From the NCBI RefSeq assembly GCF_021730445.1, contig NZ_JADNRM010000001.1, forward strand, positions 635,004-699,003: 64,000 bases of DNA, written 5' to 3'. The DNA is from Phocaeicola faecalis (GTDB lineage: Bacteria > Bacteroidota > Bacteroidia > Bacteroidales > Bacteroidaceae). The notes beneath the pieces were generated by a model, which made no database searches, was not told where the DNA came from, and was given only the letters and a program-made list of their open reading frames with translations. A program made the translations under genes and the position numbers. This document shows positions 16,073-21,993 of the stretch, in pieces; positions within the stretch are counted from its first letter, which is position 1, and every line of letters begins with the position of its first letter.

Positions 16073-16585
16073 TTACTCCACTATTTCCGCAAACTGCTCT
16101 ATATTATTGTCCACATATTCGGCAATCTGTGCAGTGACAAGCTCCTCCATATCCATAAACTGCTCTTCCAATTCATCAAACACCTCGTATTGCTCATACA
16201 TTGCCATAAACTCTTCATCATCGCAGTCCTTTTCCAAGTCAGCACGGTTCTCATCATAAATCTTCTTGGCATTATAAACCAACTTCGAGAACTCCTTCGC
16301 TCCAAAGAGACGCATCGACTTAGCAAAAGGATTATCAAAAATATACGGTCCATAACCATTCTGAATCAACTGAATGAAGCCCCCTTCATTAATTTCTTCA
16401 CGAAAGAAATGATAACCCAACAATGAATGTTGGTAACCATTGAGCAACGGCATTGTTTCGGCATTAATCACACCGCCCGTCACCTCCAAATACTTATCGG
16501 TAAAGACTTTAATAAATTCATCCATACCTTCCTCAGCACCCTGTCGGAGTACTGCATCCTTAATTTCTATTTTACTCGTTTCCAT
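16073..16585 (-). CDS. DMP19-domain protein
   Basis: A 170-residue acidic cytoplasmic protein. I start it at METSKIEI (16585), because a -7 box TATCTTTG lies on the minus strand at 16606-16613 and rules out the longer frame. The core NAETMPLLNGYQHSLLGYHF, EGGFIQLIQNGYG and the preceding Phe/Tyr pattern match DMP19/DUF4375 proteins, whose founding member is a DNA-mimic protein of Neisseria. Whether this one mimics DNA is unproven, but its C-terminal half is rich in Asp and Glu (EKDCDDEEFMAMYEQYE). It is a single-gene transcript. Confidence 0.72.
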   Translation of the reverse strand: METSKIEIKDAVLRQGAEEGMDEFIKVFTDKYLEVTGGVINAETMPLLNGYQHSLLGYHFFREEINEGGFIQLIQNGYGPYIFDNPFAKSMRLFGAKEFSKLVYNAKKIYDENRADLEKDCDDEEFMAMYEQYEVFDELEEQFMDMEELVTAQIAEYVDNNIEQFAEIVE

Positions 16586-16605
16586 CCTTATAATATATAT
16601 AGGTA

Positions 16606-16613
16606 CAAAGATA
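16606..16613 (-). promoter_or_regulatory. Promoter of the DMP19-type gene
   Basis: TATCTTTG on the minus strand, exact -7 consensus, 21 bases upstream of the chosen ATG. Confidence 0.55.
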
Positions 16614-16718
16614 AGTGATTCGGCTGAAAGAAAAAAGGATTTTGGCAAGTCTAGTTTGCAAAACATTGTCTCACAACAAATTTATTTAATTTAATATCAA
16701 AAAGTGGCACGCAACAGG

Positions 16719-16780
16719 TTGCAGAAAAGAATAAAAGGACTAACTTTGTGGGCGAAAAGGGTAACTAACCTTTTTCACGT
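16719..16780 (+). promoter_or_regulatory. Promoter and leader of the NifU-like/GGGtGRT operon
   Basis: TTG at 16719-16721 and TAACTTTG at 16741-16748 are spaced by 19 bases, an ideal Bacteroidales promoter. The leader carries a small hairpin (AAAAGG/CCTTTT, about 16756-16777) and runs about 65 bases to the ATG. Confidence 0.65.
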
Positions 16781-16821
16781 GGTTACGAATATTTATTTTA
16801 TTACCAAAAAACGTAAAGAAT

Positions 16822-17523
16822 ATGACTTATTCACACGAAGTAGAACACATGTGTGTTGTGAAGAAAGGTCCTAATCACGGACCGGCTCCTATTCCTGAAG
16901 AAGGAAAGTGGGTAAAATCAAAAGAAATTAAAGACATCTCTGGTTTGACACACGGCATTGGCTGGTGTGCTCCTCAGCAGGGTGCTTGTAAACTAACCCT
17001 CAACGTAAAAGAAGGTATCATCCAGGAAGCATTGGTAGAAACTATCGGTTGCTCAGGTATGACTCACTCAGCTGCCATGGCTGCTGAAATCCTTCCGGGT
17101 AAGACTGTATTGGAAGCATTGAACACCGACTTGGTTTGTGATGCCATCAACACAGCAATGCGCGAACTTTTCCTTCAAATCGTTTACGGACGTACTCAGT
17201 CGGCTTTCTCAGAAGGCGGTCTGATTATCGGTGCCGGTCTGGAAGACTTGGGTAAAGGTCTTCGCAGCCAGGTAGGTACTTTGTATGGTACTTTGGCTAA
17301 AGGTCCCCGCTACCTTGAAATGGCTGAAGGTTACATCAAGAACGTATTCCTGGATAAGAACGACGAAATCTGCGGTTACGAATTCGTTCACATGGGTAAG
17401 TTCATGGACGAAATCAAGAAGGGTACTGATGCTAACGAAGCGTTGAAGAAGGTTACAGGTACTTACGGACGTGTAACTGAAGAACAGGGAGCTGTTAAGA
17501 AAATTGATCCACGTCACGAATAA
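16822..17523 (+). CDS. NifU/IscU-like scaffold-family protein
   Basis: A 233-residue protein. THGIGWCAPQQGACKLTLNV and VETIGCSGMTHSAAMAAEIL resemble the NifU/IscU N-terminal scaffold, with a Cys in each of the places where Fe-S scaffolds have ligands (HGIGWC, TIGCSG), followed by GKTVLEALNTDLV. The C-terminal about 90 residues do not match IscU and carry no motif I know. Only some ligand positions of a classical IscU are kept. It is cotranscribed with the GGGtGRT gene 18 bases later. Codon use is strongly biased to GGT, GCT, CGT and AAG, suggesting high expression. A role in Fe-S chemistry is inference. Confidence 0.72.
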   Translation: MTYSHEVEHMCVVKKGPNHGPAPIPEEGKWVKSKEIKDISGLTHGIGWCAPQQGACKLTLNVKEGIIQEALVETIGCSGMTHSAAMAAEILPGKTVLEALNTDLVCDAINTAMRELFLQIVYGRTQSAFSEGGLIIGAGLEDLGKGLRSQVGTLYGTLAKGPRYLEMAEGYIKNVFLDKNDEICGYEFVHMGKFMDEIKKGTDANEALKKVTGTYGRVTEEQGAVKKIDPRHE

Positions 17524-17527
17524 TTAT

Positions 17528-17537
17528 AAGGAGGAAA
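17528..17537 (+). promoter_or_regulatory. Strong Shine-Dalgarno before the GGGtGRT gene
   Basis: AAGGAGG lies 7 bases upstream of the ATG at 17542. Such a full match to the anti-Shine-Dalgarno is uncommon in Bacteroidota, which rarely rely on it. Confidence 0.55.
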
Positions 17538-17541
17538 GAAT

Positions 17542-18552
17542 ATGATTAGAGAAGTAAAATTCGAAAGCCAAGACCGTCGTATCAAACAGATTATTGCTGC
17601 TTTGAACGAAAACGGCATCAAAGACATCGAAGAAGCTAACGCAATCTGCGAAGCTGCCGGACTTGATCCTTATAAAACTTGTGAAGAAACTCAGCCTATC
17701 TGTTTCGAAAATGCGAAGTGGGCTTACGTAGTAGGTTCTGCCATCGCACTGAAGAAAGGTTGCAAAAACGCTGCCGAAGCTGCCGAAGCTATCGGTATCG
17801 GTTTGCAGGCATTCTGTATTCCGGGTTCTGTAGCCGACGACCGTAAGGTAGGTATCGGTCATGGTAACCTGGCTGCTATGTTGCTTCGCGAAGAAACTAA
17901 ATGCTTCGCATTCCTGGCAGGTCACGAATCATTCGCTGCTGCTGAAGGTGCTATCAAAATCGCTGCAAAAGCAGACAAAGTACGTAAAGAGCCTCTGCGT
18001 TGTATCTTGAACGGTCTGGGTAAAGATGCTGCACAGATTATCTCTCGTATCAACGGATTTACATACGTTCAGACTGAGTTCGATTACTTCACAGGTGAAC
18101 TGAAAGTTGTTCGTGAAATCGCTTACTCTGACGGTCCTCGTGCAAAAGTAAAATGCTACGGAGCTGACGATGTTCGCGAAGGTGTAGCTATCATGTGGAA
18201 AGAAGGCGTAGACGTATCAATCACTGGTAACTCTACTAACCCGACTCGTTTCCAGCACCCGGTTGCAGGTACTTACAAGAAAGAACGTGTTCTTGCAGGC
18301 AAACCTTATTTCTCAGTAGCATCAGGTGGTGGTACAGGCCGTACTCTTCACCCGGATAACATGGCTGCCGGTCCTGCTTCTTACGGTATGACAGACACCA
18401 TGGGTCGTATGCACTCAGACGCTCAGTTCGCTGGTTCTTCATCAGTTCCCGCTCACGTGGAAATGATGGGATTCCTGGGTATCGGTAACAACCCGATGGT
18501 AGGATGTACAGTGGCTTGTGCGGTTGACGTTGCTACTGCTTTGAGCAAGTAA
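17542..18552 (+). CDS. GGGtGRT-family protein of unknown function
   Basis: A 336-residue cytoplasmic protein containing SGGGTGRTLHPDNMAAGP (about residues 257-275), the motif that names the GGGtGRT family. It has at least ten Cys, including the clusters ICEAAGLDPYKTCEETQPIC and VGCTVACAVD, and many short Gly-rich turns. No enzymatic activity is known to me. It is paired with the NifU-like gene, and the pairing recurs in anaerobes as far as I recall, suggesting that the two act together, perhaps on a cluster or thiol chemistry. Codon bias is that of a highly expressed gene. A clear terminator follows. Confidence 0.85.
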   Translation: MIREVKFESQDRRIKQIIAALNENGIKDIEEANAICEAAGLDPYKTCEETQPICFENAKWAYVVGSAIALKKGCKNAAEAAEAIGIGLQAFCIPGSVADDRKVGIGHGNLAAMLLREETKCFAFLAGHESFAAAEGAIKIAAKADKVRKEPLRCILNGLGKDAAQIISRINGFTYVQTEFDYFTGELKVVREIAYSDGPRAKVKCYGADDVREGVAIMWKEGVDVSITGNSTNPTRFQHPVAGTYKKERVLAGKPYFSVASGGGTGRTLHPDNMAAGPASYGMTDTMGRMHSDAQFAGSSSVPAHVEMMGFLGIGNNPMVGCTVACAVDVATALSK

Positions 18553-18574
18553 TTTAAACAATTACAATATATTG

Positions 18575-18612
18575 AAATCCCTGTAACTCTATGAGTTATG
18601 GGGATTTTTATT
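18575..18612 (+). terminator. Terminator of the NifU-like/GGGtGRT operon
   Basis: AAATCCC..TAACT and AGTTA..GGGATTT form a stem around an ATG-containing loop, followed by TTTTATTTTA. Confidence 0.75.
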
Positions 18613-18828
18613 TTAGTTATACTGCAATGCTTATCTCCTATTCTGATACTTATTTCCTCTTGCTATTCTTTTTATAATTGATTGTAATTGGGTGATGGCA
18701 TCCAACATGCCAAATTAGGAGATAGTGAATACGCTTGGTTCTTGGACTGAGTGGATTGTTGATTGAGAGAGGAAAGGGCATCATTAAGTTGGTGTCCTTT
18801 CTTTATATCTAATAATTAACTAATTAAA
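18613..18828. other. Intergenic stretch before the YefM-YoeB module
   Basis: No reading frame is supported. It holds a small perfect hairpin TGGCAT/ATGCCA near 18697-18713 and a terminator-like stem at 18771-18805 (GGAAAGGGCATC with GGTGTCCTTTC, then TTTAT). That stem resembles the terminator on the other side of the toxin module at 19462-19497, including the shared loop ATTAAGTT. Confidence 0.5.
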
Positions 18829-18877
18829 TTTGCAAGTACGCATATAAGTACATACATTTGCATTAAATAGAAGGAGG
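18829..18877 (+). promoter_or_regulatory. Promoter, possible operator and SD of yefM-yoeB
   Basis: TTTG (18829-18832), 20 bases, TACATTTG (18853-18860): exact -33/-7 boxes. Between them two GTAC sequences flank GCATATAA, a candidate operator for autorepression by the antitoxin. AAGGAGG at 18871-18877 is a strong Shine-Dalgarno, 4 bases from the ATG, unusual in this genome. Confidence 0.6.
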
Positions 18878-18881
18878 ATAT

Positions 18882-19172
18882 ATGAGAACAGCTAACTATA
18901 CAGATTTGAGAGCGAACCTTAAAGGTTACATTGATTCAGTGATTGATGACTATGATACTGTAATTGTCAATCGTGGTAATGGTAAAGGAGTAGTGATGAT
19001 TTCCCTTGATGAATACAACTCATTAAAGGAAACGGAATATATAATGTCGTCACCTGAAACGATGGAAGCCATACGTCAGGGGGAAGAAGATATTAAGAAC
19101 GGCAATTATTTTGCCCAGAATGATGGAGAAAGCATAGAAGACTTCTTAAAGCGAGCATCATGTACAGAATAA
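18882..19172 (+). CDS. yefM: YefM/Phd-family antitoxin
   Basis: A 96-residue antitoxin. The N-terminal DNA-binding half starts MRTANYTDLRANLKGYIDSV and contains VNRGNGKGVVMISLDEYNSLKETEY, the Phd/YefM signature. The flexible C-terminal half (MEAIRQGEEDIKNG onward) is what wraps the toxin. It neutralises the YoeB toxin encoded next, whose start overlaps its last codons by 13 bases. Antitoxin dimers, and more tightly the complex, repress the promoter upstream. The module is bounded by similar terminators. Confidence 0.92.
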   Translation: MRTANYTDLRANLKGYIDSVIDDYDTVIVNRGNGKGVVMISLDEYNSLKETEYIMSSPETMEAIRQGEEDIKNGNYFAQNDGESIEDFLKRASCTE

Positions 19173-19435
19173 TATTATCTGACCAAGCACGGAAGGAATA
19201 TCTATACTTCGCACAGAGTGGCAATAAAATAATTCTGAATAAGATTACGGCTTTACTGAATGATATTGCAGAGCATCCTTATACTGGGATTGGGAAACCA
19301 GAACCGCTAAAATATGAATTGACTGGTAAATGGTCAAGGAGAATCACCTCAGAACATCGTCTTGTTTACTCTGTAAATGATGACAGGGTAGAGGTTGATA
19401 TACTCTCAATGAAGTACCATTACTCCAAGAAGTAA
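19160..19435 (+). CDS. yoeB: YoeB-family mRNA interferase toxin
   Basis: A 91-residue ribosome-dependent ribonuclease of the RelE superfamily. GIGKPEPLKYELTGKWSRRITSEHRLVYSV is the core of Txe/YoeB toxins and carries the general base Glu, two Arg and the transition-state Arg. The C-terminal MKYHYSKK supplies the catalytic His and the terminal Tyr. Length and motifs are complete, so it should be active. It overlaps yefM by 13 bases. Confidence 0.93.
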   Translation: MYRIILSDQARKEYLYFAQSGNKIILNKITALLNDIAEHPYTGIGKPEPLKYELTGKWSRRITSEHRLVYSVNDDRVEVDILSMKYHYSKK

Positions 19436-19461
19436 ACCAACTCTTACATATTATTAATCAC

Positions 19462-19497
19462 AAGGGCAGCTATTAAGTTAGTTGCCCTTTCTTTATA
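19462..19497 (+). terminator. Terminator of yefM-yoeB
   Basis: AAGGGCAGCT (19462-19471), loop ATTAAGTT, AGTTGCCCTT, then TCTTTATAAT. It resembles the stem at 18771-18805 upstream of the module. Confidence 0.75.
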
Positions 19498-19932
19498 ATA
19501 TTCACTTCAGGATTAAGAATATCGAGTCACATTGTTTTCTGGGGGATTTAAATATCATATCAACAAACAAAGGGATGTATAAACCGTTTCATAGGGTCAG
19601 CCAAGGCCTTTTAAACGGAAGATTATTACAGACTACGGCAATGGACTGTACAGTCCACTGTAGCAGACTGTACGGTCCACTGCAACGGACTATACAGTCC
19701 GCTGCCGAAGACTGTAGTAATCCGACTGACAGACAGGCATAACCGAAAGGACGAAAACGCTTAGTCCGGCTAATGAAACGACTTAGGGAGTTCAAAACGT
19801 ATGCAGAGGTTGAAAACCGGAGGAGACAACATCCGGTGACAGGTATTTGCTCGACATGTAAAATCCCCAAGAATAATAACAGACCCACGATAACTTATCT
19901 ATTGAATAGTTGTTCAGTACCTATAAAATAGC
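19498..19932. other. Intergenic region with a 22-bp palindromic array
   Basis: Beyond the array at 19621-19730 I see no gene. Two opposed reading frames cross the array, but the repeat has a 22-base period and both frames lack any family resemblance, so I reject them. Confidence 0.5.
19621..19730. repeat. 22-bp tandem repeat array with palindromic units
   Basis: Three clear units (19643-19664, 19665-19686, 19687-19708), a partial fourth at 19709-19717, and a degenerate unit before. Each begins with a palindrome of the GGACTGTACAGTCC type and continues CACTG plus four variable bases. The exact period of 22 is shared with two arrays of different sequence at 48831 and 57311. Confidence 0.82.
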
Positions 19933-19940
19933 TACATTTG
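19933..19940 (+). promoter_or_regulatory. Promoter of the zeta-toxin-like locus
   Basis: TACATTTG, exact -7 consensus, with TTG about 20 bases upstream; 26 bases before the ATG at 19967. Confidence 0.55.
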
Positions 19941-19966
19941 CATAACCCATAAATTATTAAATAATC

Positions 19967-20248
19967 ATGTGTGAATATACTGAAATAGAAAACATCGTTC
20001 TCTCTAATGGTAAGACCATCAAACAGGTTAATGAGGAAGTTAGCAAAGAAGTGGAGCGCATTTACTTAGAAGGATGGGCTAAAGGTATTGCTATACCTTT
20101 CAGAGATAGCAGAGGGAATATTTATTTAGCTAATCCGGATGGTAGTGAAGACTTGGTAGAATTCAACCGTAAAGAACGAAGCTATAAAGTTATTTCGCGT
20201 ATCGCCAATAGAGGCCAGGGCAGATATGCTTACTTGCTAAACAAATAA
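19967..20248 (+). CDS. Small protein, putative partner of a zeta-like toxin
   Basis: A 93-residue cytoplasmic protein without a motif I recognise (MCEYTEIENIVLSNGKTIKQ at the start; central IPFRDSRGNIYLANPDGSEDLVEF). It is intact, has its own promoter and ends 2 bases before a truncated gene for a zeta-toxin-like ATPase. The arrangement of a small gene tightly before a kinase-type toxin suggests an antitoxin or accessory protein. The assignment rests on position only. If so, the protein now persists without its toxin. Confidence 0.6.
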   Translation: MCEYTEIENIVLSNGKTIKQVNEEVSKEVERIYLEGWAKGIAIPFRDSRGNIYLANPDGSEDLVEFNRKERSYKVISRIANRGQGRYAYLLNK

Positions 20249-20250
20249 AC

Positions 20251-20463
20251 ATGGAAGCACGTCCGGAATTTACAGTCATTGCCGGTCCAAATGGAGCAGG
20301 CAAGAGTAGATTGTGCTCCTATTATATTCATTGTAAATCTTTCGATGGTGACTTACTTGCTCTCAATTTACGTAAAGAACACCCAGAATGGGAAGAGCGT
20401 TGGATAAATGAAAGTCAAGCAGGCTGTAACTTGAAAAAAAACCTCAAGCCCTTTTGGGGATAA
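20251..20463 (+). pseudogene. Truncated zeta-toxin-like P-loop ATPase
   Basis: Seventy codons starting MEARPEFTVIAGPNGAGKSR, a Walker A motif as in zeta-toxin and related small-molecule kinases, followed by SFDGDLLALNLRKEHPEWEERWI. Zeta-type proteins run to about 200 residues or more. Here the similarity ends near residue 60 and the frame closes after KKNLKPFWG. Nothing downstream restores the missing Walker B and substrate-binding parts, so the 3' part is deleted, not merely frameshifted. It should be inactive as a kinase. Confidence 0.75.
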
Positions 20464-21003
20464 GATAAAAAAACGATAAGCTTCCGTCGTGCAGAACAAC
20501 TTCTTATGAGAATATCATATTCCATTAACAGACTGCTCCCAATAATTACAAGTCACCGATTAGTACTTCAAACAAATTCTTGTTTAATCCTAAGACTTTA
20601 ATTATATTTGCAGCAACTTAGAGCGAAAGGAACCACGGAATGACATAACACAAAGCCACAGAAAACTAAATTATCAAATATATGTATGCACTGGGCTTTG
20701 ACATGAATTATCCAGAGGAGCTTCATAATGAAACTTCTGAAATATTCAATGTGATTCCTAACAATGTGCTTTATGGTATAAATAATGATATTTATTGTAT
20801 TGATACGCAAGTCAAACTAAAAAAGCAATAGCTCTGATTTGCATGTTCCTAATCCCATCAGGGATTTCTCTTGACAGAACTGATATTTGTAGTTAATCTA
20901 TGATACAGTTCCTATAATGTATAATAAAAGAATAAACATTTGGAAAAGCGTTTCCATTCTTATACTTATTAAAAAGATATTCGAGCTTTTAGCTCTTATT
21001 CTC
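20464..21003. other. Decayed accessory region
   Basis: This stretch follows the truncated toxin gene. It holds a promoter-like TATATTTG near 20603, a 49-codon frame (20682-20831), and two short hairpins (GGAAAAGCGTTTCC near 20942; GAGCTTTTAGCTC near 20983). Nothing else is supported. Confidence 0.5.
20682..20831 (+). CDS. 49-codon ORF, possible gene remnant
   Basis: An ATG frame encoding MYALGFDMNYPEELHNETSE and 29 more residues, ending KLKKQ. A TATATTTG promoter box lies about 75 bases upstream. The first residues MYALGFDM recall the start of VapD/Cas2-fold ribonucleases (MYAxxFDL), but the rest does not continue the resemblance and the length is half that of VapD. It may be a decayed VapD-like gene or an unrelated small protein. 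Confidence 0.3.
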   Translation: MYALGFDMNYPEELHNETSEIFNVIPNNVLYGINNDIYCIDTQVKLKKQ

Positions 21004-21155
21004 TCAATCTGAAAACCGCCAATTTGAAGTCCATGAGAATAAGTAGATGAAGGTTCACGCTCTATCGGGCGTGGACTGTTCTTACTTATTTGTGGACGAA
21101 GGTGCTTGGCGGTTCCTCAGATTGAAAATAGGTAATGAATGGTTCCGCCTTTTTT
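21004..21155 (+). promoter_or_regulatory. Structured leader with alternative terminator stem
   Basis: A long stem-loop: left arm TCAATCTGA..ACCGCCAA (21004-21022) pairs with TTGGCGGT..TCAGATTGA (21106-21125). GTCCA and AATAAGTA pair inside, and GTTCACGC/GCGTGGAC caps the loop. The segment TTGGCGGTTCC can instead pair with GGTTCCGCC at 21141-21149, directly before six T. The two folds exclude each other, the logic of a transcription attenuator, 9 bases before the ATG of the HTH gene. Confidence 0.55.
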
Positions 21156-21163
21156 ATTGCACT

Positions 21164-21376
21164 ATGATACACATCGGGAAACTTATCGAAGAGGAACTTC
21201 ACCGCCAAGAACGTTCCGTCACTTGGTTCGCCAATAAGCTTTATTGCGACCGAACCAATGTGTACAAAATCTTTAAGAAGCAAAGCATAGATACCGAGTT
21301 ACTTCTTAGAATCTCTCAAATCCTCCACAAAGATTTCTTTCTGCTGTTTTCACAAAACATCAATGAAAAGTCCTGA
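21164..21376 (+). CDS. XRE-like helix-turn-helix protein
   Basis: A 70-residue DNA-binding protein. I start it at the ATG at 21164 (MIHIGKLIEEELHRQERSVT), because the 39 residues in front fall in the leader hairpin and show no conservation I recognise. SVTWFANKLYCDRTNVYKIFKKQSIDTELLLRISQIL is a helix-turn-helix of the Cro/C1 type, with DRTNVYKIF as recognition helix. Such small regulators are common in Bacteroides accessory regions. Its targets are unknown. Confidence 0.75.
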   Translation: MIHIGKLIEEELHRQERSVTWFANKLYCDRTNVYKIFKKQSIDTELLLRISQILHKDFFLLFSQNINEKS

Positions 21377-21466
21377 TTAAGAAAGAGTCCAATTGTAGCC
21401 AATTCAGCTACATATCTGTTAGTTTTCTGTCTATAGCCTTTCGAACTGAGCTCCATTCTATATACA

Positions 21467-21474
21467 TATCTTTG
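21467..21474 (+). promoter_or_regulatory. Promoter of the lipoprotein genes
   Basis: TATCTTTG, exact -7 consensus, 76 bases before the ATG at 21550. It probably drives both lipoprotein genes that follow. Confidence 0.55.
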
Positions 21475-21549
21475 CAAAGGTTAAGAGCTTCTTTCCCATA
21501 AAAGATAGAGCTCATTTGATTTGATATACAAATTCTAAAAACAAAAAGC

Positions 21550-21942
21550 ATGAAAGCATTTCAAAAACTGACAACATGGCTAATGCTATTAGTATGCCTT
21601 AGCCTGACTACAACCGCTTGTAGCGATGACGATGAAGAGAACAATGAAATCAATAAAAGCGCCCTTGTCGGTACTTGGCAATTCCAATCGGATGAAGACA
21701 TTGAGATTACGACCTTCAACAGTGACGGAACTTTCAAGTCCGCAGTCAAACTATATGATGTGTACGGTGACGGGAAATGGATTGAAGTAAATCTCAACGG
21801 TACATACGAAGTTGAGGATAATGTATTAACGCTGGCTTTTGAAAATGGAATTACGACAAGTGGAATTATAAAAAAACTAACTTCCACCTCTCTTACTATA
21901 GAAGACCAATATGGCGATTTGGTCATTTACAAAAAAGTATAA
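21550..21942 (+). CDS. Small lipocalin-like lipoprotein
   Basis: A 130-residue exported protein. The signal peptide ends in a lipobox (TTTACSDDDEEN), giving a lipid-anchored protein with an acidic start that favours surface export in Bacteroides. LVGTWQFQSDEDIEITTFNSDGTF and the later GTYEVEDNVLTL are typical of the small lipocalin-like beta barrels of the phylum. Ligand unknown. It is followed 51 bases later by a larger lipoprotein, probably in one transcript. Confidence 0.75.
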   Translation: MKAFQKLTTWLMLLVCLSLTTTACSDDDEENNEINKSALVGTWQFQSDEDIEITTFNSDGTFKSAVKLYDVYGDGKWIEVNLNGTYEVEDNVLTLAFENGITTSGIIKKLTSTSLTIEDQYGDLVIYKKV

Positions 21943-21993
21943 CCCCGCCATACCGCAACAGCAATTTATACAACAATAATAAACTCTAACAAT

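Noticed and set aside
19482-19888. Opposed frames of 86 and 99 codons across the 22-bp array
   Set aside because: The repeat period is not a multiple of three and the proteins match no family; the frames are produced by the palindromes.
21047-21163. N-terminal extension of the HTH protein
   Set aside because: The bases form part of a long stem-loop and terminator; typical small HTH proteins of this type start at MIHIG.
18882-21376. Integrated mobile element
   Set aside because: Despite toxin modules and decayed genes there is no integrase, transposase, relaxase or tRNA attachment site in this stretch.
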